A stretch of 59,587 nucleotides of DNA from Candidatus Hydrogenedentota bacterium (GTDB lineage: Bacteria; Hydrogenedentota; Hydrogenedentia; Hydrogenedentales; SLHB01): NCBI GenBank assembly GCA_019695095.1, contig JAIBAQ010000017.1:1-59587 (forward strand). The letters run 5' to 3'. This document shows positions 34,868 to 48,929 of this stretch, one piece after another; the stretch's first letter is position 1; each line of letters begins with the position of its first letter. A program made the translations under genes and the position numbers. The notes under the pieces were generated by a model. It searched no databases. It was not told where the DNA came from and saw only the letters and a program-made list of their open reading frames with translations.

Positions 34868-36253
34868 ATGAAGTCTCTAAAGCACTCGAAGATTCTCTCT
34901 ACTTGCGTAGTCATTGTTGCCTTCATGCTGCTACAGGCTATCGTCCTCGCCCAGGAGGCGCCAAAGCCCAGGAAAATCGCGGTTTTCGGGTCGTCGGTGG
35001 CGCACGGTTCGGTCGATCATGAAAACAAGGGCGGGTATGCCGGGCGCTTGGGAGAGTTGCTGAAGCCGCGCGGATGGGAAGTGGTCAACGTGTCGCGGGG
35101 CGGCGACAACACGATCAAGATTGCGCCGCGATTCGAGACGGACCTATTGCCGCAACATGCGGGCTATGTCGTGATCGCGCTGTCGTTATCGAATGAAGGT
35201 ATTTCGAAGCAAGCCGACAAGGCGTATCGCGATGGCATCTACGAGCAATGGCGAACTGGAGTGCTGGCTCTTGTGAAACGCTGCCGCGATGCGGGGATGA
35301 CCGTCGTGGTCGCCAACTGTTATGCGCGTAGCGAATGGTCGGATGACCCGCAACTCTATGACTACACGAAACGTATGGACGTGGAGATTAGCCGGTGGGA
35401 CGTGCCGAGCATTAACCTGCTGGGCGCGGTGGATGATGGGCGCTGCGCGTGGGTGAACGGTTTGTACGCGGACGGCGGACATCCAAACGGTTCGGGCCAT
35501 CAGGAAATGTGCTACACCATCGTGCCGAGCCTGTTCGAGGCGCTTGAAGCGGGTAAACCGACGCCAGCGAAGGATACGTCTGGGCGGTATGCGCATGTGA
35601 CCGGCAATACGGATTCGGGCGCTGCATTGTCGTTCGTTCCAGCCGATACGATGCATTCATTCGCGATAAGCTTCTGGGTGCGGCTGAAGAGTGTGGGCGC
35701 AATCGCGGCGGTGTCGGGAAAGGCGGCCGCGACGCGCAAGGAGCCGTGGGCGCGCGGTGACAAGACAATCGAAGTCATGCACGTGGAGCCCAGCAAGGAC
35801 AAGGCCGTGATGACGGTTGCCTATCGTGACGGAAAACTTGCTTATACCGGGCCGGGCGGCGAGGCGAAATCGGGGGCGATTAGTGAAGACGACACGTGGC
35901 ATCACGTCGTGGTGTCGCACGGGTGTGCGCGCGGGCTGACACAGTTCTACGTGGACGGCGCGATGGTGGGCGAAGTGAGCGAACGGGTCATCCCGGATGC
36001 GTTTTACCTCGGTGGGGGTGCGACTACGGGAGATGTGGCCGAAGCGGACCTGAGAGAGTGGTGCGTCTACCGGTCGGCATTGAACGACGAATCGGTACGG
36101 TTTATCCACGAAGGCGGCGTGTTTCAGTCGAGCCTGGAGGTCTTTGCGCCACTTGCGGACAACGTGTTTCTGGATGGCGCCCAGGTGGAGAATCGCGCGC
36201 AAAGCATGTCGCAGGTGAAGGTTGTGGGCGTAGGTATAAGCTCTCAAAAATGA
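34868..36253 (+). CDS. Exported SGNH-type hydrolase with C-terminal LamG-like domain
   Basis: A 461-residue protein with a signal peptide. Residues ~35-235 are an SGNH/GDSL-type fold: 'KIAVFGSSVAHGSVD' carries the nucleophile Ser43 (the GDS is GSS here), and 'YADGGHPNGSGH' carries the Asp/His pair. The remaining ~210 residues form a concanavalin/LamG-like domain ('SFAISFWVRLK', 'DTWHHVVVSHG', 'LTQFYVDGAMVG', 'DLREWCVYRSAL'). The role is probably esterase action on a glycan, with the LamG part binding carbohydrate. The ATG at 34868 is preceded by GAAAGGTC. A common planctomycete-type architecture. Confidence 0.82.
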   Translation: MKSLKHSKILSTCVVIVAFMLLQAIVLAQEAPKPRKIAVFGSSVAHGSVDHENKGGYAGRLGELLKPRGWEVVNVSRGGDNTIKIAPRFETDLLPQHAGYVVIALSLSNEGISKQADKAYRDGIYEQWRTGVLALVKRCRDAGMTVVVANCYARSEWSDDPQLYDYTKRMDVEISRWDVPSINLLGAVDDGRCAWVNGLYADGGHPNGSGHQEMCYTIVPSLFEALEAGKPTPAKDTSGRYAHVTGNTDSGAALSFVPADTMHSFAISFWVRLKSVGAIAAVSGKAAATRKEPWARGDKTIEVMHVEPSKDKAVMTVAYRDGKLAYTGPGGEAKSGAISEDDTWHHVVVSHGCARGLTQFYVDGAMVGEVSERVIPDAFYLGGGATTGDVAEADLREWCVYRSALNDESVRFIHEGGVFQSSLEVFAPLADNVFLDGAQVENRAQSMSQVKVVGVGISSQK

Positions 36254-36271
36254 GTGGTTACACCATGCAAT

Positions 36272-36691
36272 ATGAATATCTTATTTGAAATACTGGGTTC
36301 CCGCATTCGGGCTGAGGTTTTCCGGCTTTTGTTTGCGGGGCCGTCGATGGAATTGCACGTTAGGGAGATTCAACGCCGGACGGGGTTTAGCGACCGGGCT
36401 ATTCGTGAGGAATTTGCCAAACTCGTACGCTGGGATTTGGTGGAGGCCCGGCGAGATGGCAATCGTCTGTACTACCGGGCATGACAGGATCATCCCCTGT
36501 TTCCGGAAATCCGCAGTATGACGCTCAAGACCTCGGGGTTGGTGGACATTTTGAAGGAGCATCTCGATTCCGAGGCGATTCAGGTTGCGTTTGTTTTTGG
36601 ATCGGTGGCGCAAGGCAGGGAGCGCGCGGAAAGCGATATTGACCTTATGGTGATCGGCTCCAATCGAGTTCGTCGAGTAGCTCCGGGATGA
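36272..36691 (+). pseudogene. Broken helix-turn-helix/nucleotidyltransferase gene
   Basis: Residues 1-70 are a winged-helix domain ('HVREIQRRTGFSDRAIREEF', 'VEARRDGNRLYYRA'). An in-frame TGA (36482-36484) follows, and the same frame continues with 'QDHPLFPEIRSMTLK' and the minimal nucleotidyltransferase signature 'GSVAQGRERAESDIDLMV'. Intact relatives join these parts as one HTH-MNT protein, and their residue at the TGA would be an Asn-type codon. The end is also damaged: a likely extra A near 36660 shifts the frame, and the shifted frame has another stop. Other genes here use TGA as an ordinary stop. The upstream ATG gives the family N-terminus. Confidence 0.8.
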
Positions 36692-36873
36692 TGTTAGGCG
36701 TTGGTTGAAGGAAAACCACTCGGATTTCGTCTAAGCACACGTAGTATGCAATTTCTCGTGATTGTGTAGTTCGTAGAGGGGGATTCGCAGAATCGCGCGA
36801 AGAATTGCACCGCTGTAAGCGAGAGGTATAGGCTCAATGTCCCACAATCAACCACACGGAGGGGATATACATC

Positions 36874-37677
36874 ATGATTTCACGACGCAATTTTCTGGCG
36901 GGTAGTTTGGCGGCGGTGCCGGCAGTCGGTTTGTTGAGCCGTATTGCCGGGGCGCAGGCCGGTGGATTCCGGATTGGTTGCCAGAGTTACAGCTTCCGCA
37001 AGTTTCCGTATGAAGTGGCGATTGCGAAGCTGAAGGAGCTTGGGCTTACCGAAATGGAATTCTGCGCGGTTCATTTCAAGCCGGACGCGGGCGATCCGGC
37101 CTTCGCAAAGGTGAAGGAGACAATTGCGGCTTCGGGCATCAAAGTATCGGCCTATGGCGTGGAAGGGTTCTCCAAAGACGCGGCCGCGAACCGGAAGAAG
37201 TTCGAGTTTGCCAAGGCGCTGGGCATCGAGATCCTTTCGGCGGATCCGTCGCCGGATTCCTTCGACAATCTCGATGAATTGTGCAAGGAATTCAACATCA
37301 AGATTGCGATTCACAACCACGGTCCGAAGGCTAGCTACGACAAAGTCGCGGACACGCTGAAGGCGGTGGAAGGGCATTCGCCGTTGATTGGCGCGTGCGT
37401 GGATACGGGGCACGCGATCCGCTCGGGCGAGAAGCCGCACGAGGTCATCAAGGCGTTGGGCGCGCGCGTGCACTCGCTCCATCTGAAAGACTGGAAGCTA
37501 GGCGGCAAAGAACAAATTATCGGCAAAGGCGACCTCGATTTGGCGGCCGTGGTGAAGGAACTCAAGGCCATCAACTTTGCCGGTCCGATTTCGATGGAGT
37601 ACGAAGAGAGCGAAGACAACCCCGTGCCCGACATGAAAGTCGGACTTGCCAACTGGAATAAGGCGGCATCGGTGTAG
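36874..37677 (+). CDS. Tat-exported sugar phosphate isomerase/epimerase-like protein
   Basis: A 267-residue TIM-barrel protein of the xylose-isomerase-like (AP endonuclease 2) superfamily. The Tat signature is 'SRRNFLAGSLAAVPAVG', with cleavage likely near GAQA. Metal-binding landmarks include 'LTEMEFCAVHF', 'IAIHNHGPKA', 'GACVDTGHA' and 'HLKDWKL', with a late 'GPISMEYEE'. It probably isomerises or epimerises a sugar in the periplasm, alongside the Gfo/Idh/MocA protein type seen at 11104-12474. The start has a CGGAGGGG ribosome binding site. A strong terminator follows. Confidence 0.88.
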   Translation: MISRRNFLAGSLAAVPAVGLLSRIAGAQAGGFRIGCQSYSFRKFPYEVAIAKLKELGLTEMEFCAVHFKPDAGDPAFAKVKETIAASGIKVSAYGVEGFSKDAAANRKKFEFAKALGIEILSADPSPDSFDNLDELCKEFNIKIAIHNHGPKASYDKVADTLKAVEGHSPLIGACVDTGHAIRSGEKPHEVIKALGARVHSLHLKDWKLGGKEQIIGKGDLDLAAVVKELKAINFAGPISMEYEESEDNPVPDMKVGLANWNKAASV

Positions 37678-37747
37678 AAGTCTAGGTGTGCGCGTGTGTA
37701 GATAGCGATCCGGCGTAGACTTCAAGCGGTTCTTGAACGATGTATTT

Positions 37748-37791
37748 GGGCAGGTGTTCCCATCGCGGGAGACCTGCCCAAAACTTTTTTT
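37748..37791 (+). terminator. Rho-independent terminator before the rRNA operon
   Basis: GGGCAGGT (37748-37755) pairs with ACCTGCCC (37772-37779), with a further TCCC/GGGA inner stem, and an AAAAC and seven T follow. It isolates the isomerase gene from the rRNA promoter 10 bases downstream. Confidence 0.9.
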
Positions 37792-37801
37792 AAAATAAGT
37801 G

Positions 37802-37830
37802 TTGACATCGGGGGGTCCATATGGTACATT
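37802..37830 (+). promoter_or_regulatory. rRNA promoter P1
   Basis: TTGACA (37802-37807) and TACATT (37825-37830) with a 17-base spacer. AT-rich DNA (TTTAAAATAAGTG) lies immediately upstream, which could serve as an UP element, although the terminator T-run overlaps it. Confidence 0.75.
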
Positions 37831-37923
37831 ACCGGTCCCTCGTGACCACGGCGGTGGTGCGGTGGTCAAAGAACCTACCACATAGGACTTTACGGGCTAG
37901 TACCGTGTGTGTGGAGAAGGTGG

Positions 37924-37952
37924 TTGACAAACGCCTCTCCGGGTGGTAAGAT
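37924..37952 (+). promoter_or_regulatory. rRNA promoter P2
   Basis: TTGACA (37924-37929) and TAAGAT (37947-37952) with exactly 17 bases between them, 122 bases after P1. Tandem promoters are usual for bacterial rRNA operons. Confidence 0.8.
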
Positions 37953-38303
37953 ACGGGGCTGGAAAGGGTGCGCAGCAGCGACTCCCCGGTACAGCAAAGG
38001 GTGGCAACCTGAGGCCCAGGGTTAGCTGGCGAAGGGACGCTTCGCGTCTTTCGCAGCAAGCCATGAGCTAGGGGCATTTTTTGTGCCTCGGCAGGCCTCG
38101 ACGCCAAGAGCTCTTTGAAAGTTGAATACGATGCATGTCGAAAAGACATGGCCATGTGCAAAACAATGGATGCCAATAGGTTAACGCCTTGGCATCCGCC
38201 CAAATTGGCGGTTGTCGAAAGACAACTTGCCACACAATTCTGAATTCCGAAAGGGAATCAGACTCACTCAATGCAGAACAGCTTCGGCTGGACTGTTAGA
38301 GTT
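37953..38303 (+). promoter_or_regulatory. rRNA leader with boxA-like site and RNase III stem arm
   Basis: A boxA-like 'GCTCTTTGAAAGTTGAAT' stretch at about 38109-38126 is mirrored before 23S by 'GTTCTTTGACAGTTGAAT' (about 40269-40286), as expected for antitermination. TGAATACGATGCATG at 38123-38137 is perfectly complementary to 39926-39940 after 16S, forming the processing stem that brackets 16S. No gene is present. Confidence 0.75.
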
Positions 38304-39863
<1,560 letters not shown>

Positions 39864-39982
39864 AGTAGAACAGCGCACGCTCTACGGAGTGCTGCGCAGG
39901 TCGAACACAGGTTAGTGTCGTAAGGCATGCATCGTATTCAGCGTTCAGGGAGTTTCTTGGCGCCTGAAGCGCTTTCGGGCGT

Positions 39983-40059
<77 letters not shown>

Positions 40060-40115
40060 TATGTGAACAGTTGAACGCGCGCACACGCCGGATTCCGGCG
40101 GCCGTGCCTGCCGCT

Positions 40116-40191
40116 GGGGATGTAGCTCAGTTGGGAGAGCGCCGGCTTTGCAAGCCGGAGGTCGTCGGTTCGATCCCGATCATCTCCACCA
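40116..40191 (+). tRNA. tRNA-Ala (TGC anticodon)
   Basis: 76 bases with acceptor stem GGGGATG/CATCTCC (one G-T pair), anticodon TGC in loop TTTGCAA, and an encoded CCA end. It follows tRNA-Ile in the spacer. Confidence 0.97.
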
Positions 40192-40392
40192 TTGTGTGGA
40201 GGGCCGGTTCGGCGGCGTGAAGGTGCGTTATAGGTTTTGCGCAAGTCGCTATGTGCGTCCTGCGTGATGTTCTTTGACAGTTGAATGCAAGGGTAGCCAG
40301 CAATGACTACCGAACGAGTGCCTTTAGAATGCTATTTTGCTGTATGCCTGGCGCAAGCCGCAAGGTTTGCGTCGCGTTACAGTTCGAGTTTT

Positions 40393-43402
<3,010 letters not shown>

Positions 43403-43559
43403 TAACTATTGTCTTTCGCGCCGGCGTTTCGCAAAAGGCGCTCCGAGCGTGAAAGACGCTATCATTAATGAAGACACTCGTCGCGTAGCGCATACTGCGC
43501 ACCCTTGCGTTCTCTGTCACTGATTTTCAGTGTGTCCGGCTCTGCCGGACCACTAAAGT

Positions 43560-43677
<118 letters not shown>

Positions 43678-43687
43678 TCATTTACTA

Positions 43688-43728
43688 AGAGGCCCTTCAG
43701 GCGTCAAACCCTGAAGGGCCTCTTGCTT
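43688..43728 (+). terminator. rRNA operon terminator
   Basis: A 14-base perfect hairpin (AGAGGCCCTTCAGG / CCTGAAGGGCCTCT) with an 8-base loop, followed by TGCTTTAT. It lies 11 bases after the 5S end. Confidence 0.92.
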
Positions 43729-43851
43729 TATGGCTGAACCTCCCCGCGTTCGAAGCGCCATCTGGCGCACAGGTAGGCCCGTCGCCTCGATATTTTCTTG
43801 ATCCATTCGTTTCCAAGAGCGCATCTATAGATGTTCGGGGGAGAACGGAAG

Positions 43852-44790
43852 ATGCGTTTACGACGTGGTTTCACCCTTATCGAACTCCTGGTTGTCATCG
43901 CCATTCTGACCATTCTGGCCGCACTTCTTCTCAGCGCCCTGGCGCGGGCCAGGGAGGCGGGAAGGCGCGCCATCTGCGTCAACAACCTCAGGCAGATGGG
44001 TCTAGCCTTGAAGATGTATGCAGGGGAAGCGCCCGGAGGCAAGTATCCACCCAACACCTATTGCTACGGGGACGACACGGGTCCGAACTCTTCTCCAGAT
44101 TTCGATTTCTTTTTCCAGGGGAACACCATGTATCCCGAGTATATTAATGAGGCAGATATCTTGTTCTGTCCATCCAACGCGAATTTCGCTTACGACACGA
44201 CGGCCGGGGTATTTAACTGCAAGAACGATCGGACGTCCATCTGCCCGTGCCGTTTTGGCCGCCGCTCGTATATTTACCTCGGCTGGGTATCCACCTCCGA
44301 AATGCTTGTACCTCCCGCAACAGACCCAAACTCCCCCTACTTGGGATTTGCCGACTTCAAGCCGTCCGTCATGGACCTGTTTAATAATCTCCTCATGTCA
44401 TTGCCCGTTCCCACGGTTGAAGCCCATAGCGCATCCGTAGACCGGGACATTCCGTACAGCGAATACAACGCGAGCGACCCGTACGTCTTGTACCGCACCA
44501 GAGAAGGAATCGAGCGATTCTTCGTGACCGACATCAATGATCCCGCAGCCTCCGCCATGGCGCAGACCACAATTGCTGTCATGTTCGACGAAATCGGGAC
44601 CCATGCGCCGAGCCACGCCCATTTCTTCAATCACGTCCCCGGCGGCGCGAATGTCCTGTTTATGGATGGACATGTCGAATACATCACGTACCCCGGGAAG
44701 TGGCCCGTGACTTCAGCGACCTGCCTTTTCATGGGCTTCTTCAATCCGCTGTGGGAACGCTTTGCTCAATCCGGTCACCCTTATCCGTAG
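43852..44790 (+). CDS. Type II/IV prepilin-like protein (DUF1559-type)
   Basis: A 312-residue pseudopilin. It has the prepilin peptidase motif '[17 protein letters not shown]' at the N-terminus, so cleavage before Phe and N-methylation are expected, then one helix to about residue 28. The C-terminal H-X9-DG signature is '[20 protein letters not shown]', typical of planctomycete-style pseudopilins. Paired cysteines lie in the middle. It is probably part of a secretion or appendage machine, but no partner gene is nearby. The ATG at 43852 is chosen for the GGGGGAG ribosome binding site at 43837. It resembles the shorter-anchored protein at 6778-7704. Confidence 0.9.
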   Translation: MRLRRGFTLIELLVVIAILTILAALLLSALARAREAGRRAICVNNLRQMGLALKMYAGEAPGGKYPPNTYCYGDDTGPNSSPDFDFFFQGNTMYPEYINEADILFCPSNANFAYDTTAGVFNCKNDRTSICPCRFGRRSYIYLGWVSTSEMLVPPATDPNSPYLGFADFKPSVMDLFNNLLMSLPVPTVEAHSASVDRDIPYSEYNASDPYVLYRTREGIERFFVTDINDPAASAMAQTTIAVMFDEIGTHAPSHAHFFNHVPGGANVLFMDGHVEYITYPGKWPVTSATCLFMGFFNPLWERFAQSGHPYP

Positions 44791-44889
44791 CTCCGACAGA
44801 GCATCTAGAATCTAAGGCTTGGTTCCCATTTTCCAGAGCACAAACGATCCCTGGCATCGACACGAGCGACTGCCTCAGGCAACGCCCTG

Positions 44890-44944
44890 CTAGATATTTT
44901 TACAATCTACCTTGCAATACTATCTAGCTTGTGTTAGAATCTAG
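44890..44944 (+). promoter_or_regulatory. padR promoter with CTAG boxes
   Basis: TTGCAA (44912-44917) and TAGAAT (44935-44940) are 17 bases apart. CTAGATA (44890-44896) and TATCTAG (44921-44927) form a perfect 7-base inverted repeat spanning the -35, and a third ATCTAG lies at 44939-44944 over the end of the -10. The CTAG centres are spaced about 34 and 17 bases. I infer operators for autoregulation by the PadR protein encoded downstream. Confidence 0.65.
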
Positions 44945-44961
44945 TAGTTGGAGTTACCACC

Positions 44962-45315
44962 ATGAACGCAGAATTCAGCGTAGACAACTGGGCCACACAA
45001 CTCCGTAAGGGGTTGCTGGAGCTGTGCATACTCAACATCGTCGCCCAGGAAGAGGTCTACGGATACGATTTGGTAAAGCGGCTGACGGAACTGCCGGGTC
45101 TTGGAATTGCGGAAGGGTCCATCTATCCCCTTTTGTCCCGCATGCGCAAAGTGGGACTTCTCACTGCGCGGCTGGAGGAGTCTCCTTCGGGTCCCGCGCG
45201 CAAGTACTACGCGCTGACGCCGGAGGGCCGGCTGTGTTGGGAGCGGATGAATGGACACTGGGACAACTTAGCACGGGGGATACAAGGACTACGGAACGGA
45301 GGCGGTAAATCATGA
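44962..45315 (+). CDS. PadR-family transcriptional regulator
   Basis: A 117-residue winged-helix regulator. 'KGLLELCILNIVAQEEVYGY', 'EGSIYPLLSRMRKVGLL' and 'ARKYYALTPEG' are the standard PadR helix-turn-helix, wing and following strand. PadR proteins usually repress until a ligand or stress signal releases them. The ATG follows GTTGGAG. The stop overlaps the start of the next gene (ATGA), as in many PadR-HAAS pairs, so the two act together. Confidence 0.93.
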   Translation: MNAEFSVDNWATQLRKGLLELCILNIVAQEEVYGYDLVKRLTELPGLGIAEGSIYPLLSRMRKVGLLTARLEESPSGPARKYYALTPEGRLCWERMNGHWDNLARGIQGLRNGGGKS

Positions 45316-46811
45316 AAACTTGGACAGAAGATGCCACCGCGCACATGGAGCGCTACCTTCGCCAGGTTCGAGTGTTGCTGGAAGGCGGCGGAGCAGACGC
45401 CCACGAAGTCGTGGAAGACCTTAGAAACCATATTTTGCAGCAAGGGGAAGTGTCGGCGCAGATAGCCATCGCCACCGACGAGGCCAAACGTATTCTCGCG
45501 CAAGTCGGCGCACCTGACGAAGTTGCCCAGTTGTGGACGCAGATGGGCGTGGGTTCAGAAGGCGAAGGATGGTCCGAGGCGAACTCAAGCCGGCCATCGG
45601 GGCAGCCTGGCAGTCGCAAGCGGTGGGTCATACTTGGGGTGGTTGCTGTTGGCCTGCTTGTTTTGTTTCCTTTAACGCTGATTCTCCTGTGGTTCGGCGT
45701 CCGCGTCGCTTCGTACCGTCCTCCTGAAACGCAGGTTGCCCAGGATGGCTATTCCGAAGCGCTGTATGAACTACCGTCGGGGTGGTTTCAGGCAGGATCG
45801 AATCGAGACGGGTATGAAACGGGAACCGCGCGGGGTGTCGCGGGAATTCCGGGAGACGCTTATTTCATGCGGTCGAAAGTCGCCAATCCGCCGGGTTTTT
45901 CGACCGTCATGCGCGAAATGCCCGCAGACGCGTATCGTGGTAAGTGGATTACCCTGGATGGCACCATCAAGACAGAGATGAACCCTGGCAAAGCTCAGAT
46001 GTGGCTTCGGATTGACGGGCCGAGCAACACGACACTTGGCTTTGACAATATGAACAACCGTCCGATCGATGGGAGGACGGACGCGTCTCCCTATGCGATT
46101 TCGTTGCAGGTGCCCCAGGAAGCGGTTCGAGTCGCTTACGGAGTGCTTGCGACTGGTGCGGGAACAACGTGGTTTGGCCCGCTTGCATTGACCGCGACGG
46201 ACGGAGAACAGGCGGCAACTCGGCGGCGCATGGAGGATCATGCCGCAGAGCAGGTGGGCATACTGCCCTCAGGCTGGATCCAAGTAGGCTCGAACATCCC
46301 CGGATATGAAAGCGGGACGGCCCGAGCCGTCGACGGGATTTCAGGCGATGCCATCTTCATGCGGTCGAAGGTTGCCAATCCGGAGGGATTCTCAACCGTG
46401 ATGAAGGAGATTCCAGCCGGTGCGCTCCGTGGTAAGCGCGTGACTTTGACCGGCAGCATCAAGACAGCAATGAATCCCGGCAAGGCACAGATGTGGATGC
46501 GAATCGACGGCGCAGATAACGCAGTCCTGGGTTTTGACAACATGGATGATCGGCCTATCGTCGGCACAAAGGCGGCGGCACTGTGTACAATATCGCTGGA
46601 TGTACCGCAGGAAGCGGTCAGAATTTCGTACGGTGTCCTGGCGAGTGGGTCGGGGACGACGTGGTTCAGTCCGTTGGAGCTTGCAGCAGGGGCGGCGTCC
46701 CAAAGTGAGCCTGCGTCCGGGACGCCTTCGGGCCTATCTCGTGACGCGCACTGGAGCAATCGAGCGTCGGCGAAATTTGCTCGGGTTCAAGACGTTGAGG
46801 CTAAGCCATGA
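45312..46811 (+). CDS. HAAS-domain membrane protein with tandem duplicated extracytoplasmic domain
   Basis: A 499-residue protein. Residues ~1-80 are an N-terminal cytoplasmic HAAS/DUF1700-like helical segment ('EVVEDLRNHILQQGEVSAQI') of the type paired with PadR. One membrane helix spans ~104-130 ('VILGVVAVGLLVLFPLTLIL'). Then come two copies of a ~150-residue beta-rich domain at ~155-300 and ~325-470. Both contain 'FMRSKVANP', 'NPGKAQMW', 'LGFDNM' and 'VPQEAVR'. The copies are similar even at DNA level, so the duplication is fairly recent. The domain resembles one found beside regulators, but I cannot name a ligand. It probably senses an extracytoplasmic signal for PadR. Confidence 0.75.
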   Translation: MKTWTEDATAHMERYLRQVRVLLEGGGADAHEVVEDLRNHILQQGEVSAQIAIATDEAKRILAQVGAPDEVAQLWTQMGVGSEGEGWSEANSSRPSGQPGSRKRWVILGVVAVGLLVLFPLTLILLWFGVRVASYRPPETQVAQDGYSEALYELPSGWFQAGSNRDGYETGTARGVAGIPGDAYFMRSKVANPPGFSTVMREMPADAYRGKWITLDGTIKTEMNPGKAQMWLRIDGPSNTTLGFDNMNNRPIDGRTDASPYAISLQVPQEAVRVAYGVLATGAGTTWFGPLALTATDGEQAATRRRMEDHAAEQVGILPSGWIQVGSNIPGYESGTARAVDGISGDAIFMRSKVANPEGFSTVMKEIPAGALRGKRVTLTGSIKTAMNPGKAQMWMRIDGADNAVLGFDNMDDRPIVGTKAAALCTISLDVPQEAVRISYGVLASGSGTTWFSPLELAAGAASQSEPASGTPSGLSRDAHWSNRASAKFARVQDVEAKP

Positions 46812-46937
46812 GGAATTCTAGCGAGTTCACTCGGCTTGCGAAGAGCCGCCTTGTCCATGGCTGCGGGTCCCGCAAGCACAATGGCTATGACATAGGTCTG
46901 TGTGTACGCGAGAAATCCGGACTGTGAGGGACTGTCA

Positions 46938-48308
46938 GTGAGGAGCATTTCCTTTTCGCGGCGGCGTTTCCTGGGCGTAACGGCAGGCGGATGCATTTCA
47001 TTGGCGTTGGGGAAGCGCGCAGACGCGTCGCGCGTTCCCAACGTTATCTTTGCCTTCAGCGACGAGCACCGGTGGCAGTCCATGCCATTCACGGAAATGC
47101 CGGAAGTCCGTGCGCCGAACATGGAGCGCATCGCCCGCGAAGGCACGGAGTTTACGCACTGCATCAGCAATTACCCCGTGTGCACGCCCTATCGAGCCAT
47201 GTTATTGACGGGACGATGGCCGTACCGAACAGGAATGATCGACAACAACCTGCAGCTCCGCCCCGAAGAAGAGACGATTGCGAAGGCGTTCAAGGCCGCG
47301 GGTTATCGGACCGGCTACATTGGAAAGTGGCATTTGGGTGGGCTCCGCGCGGAGCCATTTGGATTTGACACGTCATTGATTTGGACGGGCAGCAAAGGCC
47401 ATAGCCAAAGCAAGTGCCACGTCGCCGACGGTCCACCGGTTGAGATGAAGGGATATGCGCCGCCCCTGATGACGGACCAAGCTCTCACGTTCATGGACCA
47501 GGAGCGCGACAAGCCCTTCTTCTTGATGCTTTCGTGGATTCCACCGCATTCACCGTTCCGCGATGTGCCGGATGAATTCAAGGCGATGTATCCCAAGGGA
47601 TCGTTGCCGCGCCGGCCGAATGTGCCTGAGGCCATCGCCAAGGAAGGTGTGGAAGGTCCTATCTGGGGCAATAACGGCTGGGAAGATTTCCAGGGTTATA
47701 ACGCGCATATCACGGCGATTGACCGCGAGTTGGGACGTCTGTTGGAGGCGCTGGAAAAGAAGGGCCTTGCGGACAACACGATATTGGTCTACTCATCCGA
47801 TCACGGGAGCATGTTCGGGTCGCACGGTGTGGGGAGCAAGCGGCAACCCTACGAGGAATCCATACGCGTGCCGTTTCTCGTTCGCGCACCGGGCCGTGTC
47901 CCGGCGGGGAAGAAAGTAGATGCGCTGTTCGGGGCCATCGACATCATGCCCACGCTGTGTGGCATGGCAGGAGTAGACGCACCGACCGGACTGGATGGGC
48001 AGGATTTCTCTCCGTGGATGCGTGGCGAATCCGGCCCCGACCCCGAATCGGCGTTTATCATGCACATTTCGAAGAAGAACGCCTCGGGCGGCGACGAACA
48101 CCCCGCGCCGTTGTTCCGTGGACTCCGTACCAAGCAGCACACCTTCGCGGTGCTCGGGGAAGGCGGCGGGCTGTTGTTCGACAACACGGCAGATCCCTAT
48201 CAGATGAAGAATCTCTTTGGCGATCCTGCACATGAACCGAAACGCGAGCAGTTGAAGGGTATGCTACGCGACTGGTTGGCACGGGCTGTCGACCCCTACG
48301 AGCTCTGA
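46938..48308 (+). CDS. Tat-exported sulfatase
   Basis: A 456-residue type I sulfatase that removes sulfate esters, probably from a sulfated polysaccharide. 'SFSRRRFLGVTAGG' is a Tat motif, so it is exported folded. The active-site motif CxPxR is 'CTPYRAMLLTGRWPYRTG' with Cys82, to be converted to formylglycine by an FGE or anSME enzyme not seen here. Metal-ligand segments include 'AFSDEHR' and 'SSDHGSMFGSHG'. The GTG at 46938 is preferred because GAGGG lies 7 bases upstream and the Tat motif follows; a GTG at 46902 is possible. Substrate unknown. Confidence 0.9.
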   Translation: MRSISFSRRRFLGVTAGGCISLALGKRADASRVPNVIFAFSDEHRWQSMPFTEMPEVRAPNMERIAREGTEFTHCISNYPVCTPYRAMLLTGRWPYRTGMIDNNLQLRPEEETIAKAFKAAGYRTGYIGKWHLGGLRAEPFGFDTSLIWTGSKGHSQSKCHVADGPPVEMKGYAPPLMTDQALTFMDQERDKPFFLMLSWIPPHSPFRDVPDEFKAMYPKGSLPRRPNVPEAIAKEGVEGPIWGNNGWEDFQGYNAHITAIDRELGRLLEALEKKGLADNTILVYSSDHGSMFGSHGVGSKRQPYEESIRVPFLVRAPGRVPAGKKVDALFGAIDIMPTLCGMAGVDAPTGLDGQDFSPWMRGESGPDPESAFIMHISKKNASGGDEHPAPLFRGLRTKQHTFAVLGEGGGLLFDNTADPYQMKNLFGDPAHEPKREQLKGMLRDWLARAVDPYEL

Positions 48309-48929
48309 CCCCGATTTCACACAGCGCAGCCTAGCCGAAACCAAATTGTCTCAACCACCGATGAACACCGATGCACGCCGAAAAGAGTTCAATCCGGCGC
48401 GTGCCGTTTCAAACCACGGGGAACACTGGGAGCACGGGGAAATTCGTGAAGCTTACACAGACCCTATCGGATGGTAGTACGAAAAGAAGGACAAATCGAA
48501 CGCGAATGATATCCGACCTGGGCGAGCACCAGAGCCACAGAGAATTGCGCCTGATTCCCTGCCTTAATAAAGCGGAAGAGCGCCAAACTGGAAGACAACT
48601 TCTGCGAAAAGAAACACAGAAAGTGCCCGGTTGTAGTAGGAACACACTTGAACCTCTCTCGTAACCCGTGTGATTGCGAGACTTGCGGCGAAAAACAAAG
48701 CGGTCCTCCAAGAACAAGGTGTGTTCGCGAGAAATCCTCAAGGAATAACCTCAACGTCGTGCCTGCGAGCGATTTGCATCGGAGTTCAATCGCGCCCATC
48801 TACATTGCGGACTAGACGGGCCTGCCGCGTGGTCCTTGCGATGATCACCTCTTTTGCTTTTCGGCATATTCCATGGCTATAATCCGCGTTTACTTAGCAA
48901 GGGCACCATCTCGGAAGAAAGAAACCAGC
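48309..48929. other. Gene-free stretch between sulfatase and DAHP synthase
   Basis: Contains dispersed-repeat copy C and no supported gene; short frames on both strands show no ribosome binding sites or family motifs. A likely promoter for the DAHP synthase gene must lie here but is not clear. Confidence 0.5.
48328..48450 (+). repeat. Dispersed 115-base repeat, copy C
   Basis: Full-length copy of the repeat seen at 8485-8600 (inverted) and partly at 26112-26168. Shared landmarks include TAGCCGAAACCAAA, the 'CCACCGATGAACACCGATG' phrase, TTCAATCCGGCGCG and 'CACGGGGAAATTCG'. Confidence 0.8.

Noticed and set aside
36482-36484. TGA as a recoded or selenocysteine codon
   Set aside because: Many genes in the window end in TGA, no SECIS-like structure is evident, and the 3' end carries other lesions, so a pseudogene is simpler.
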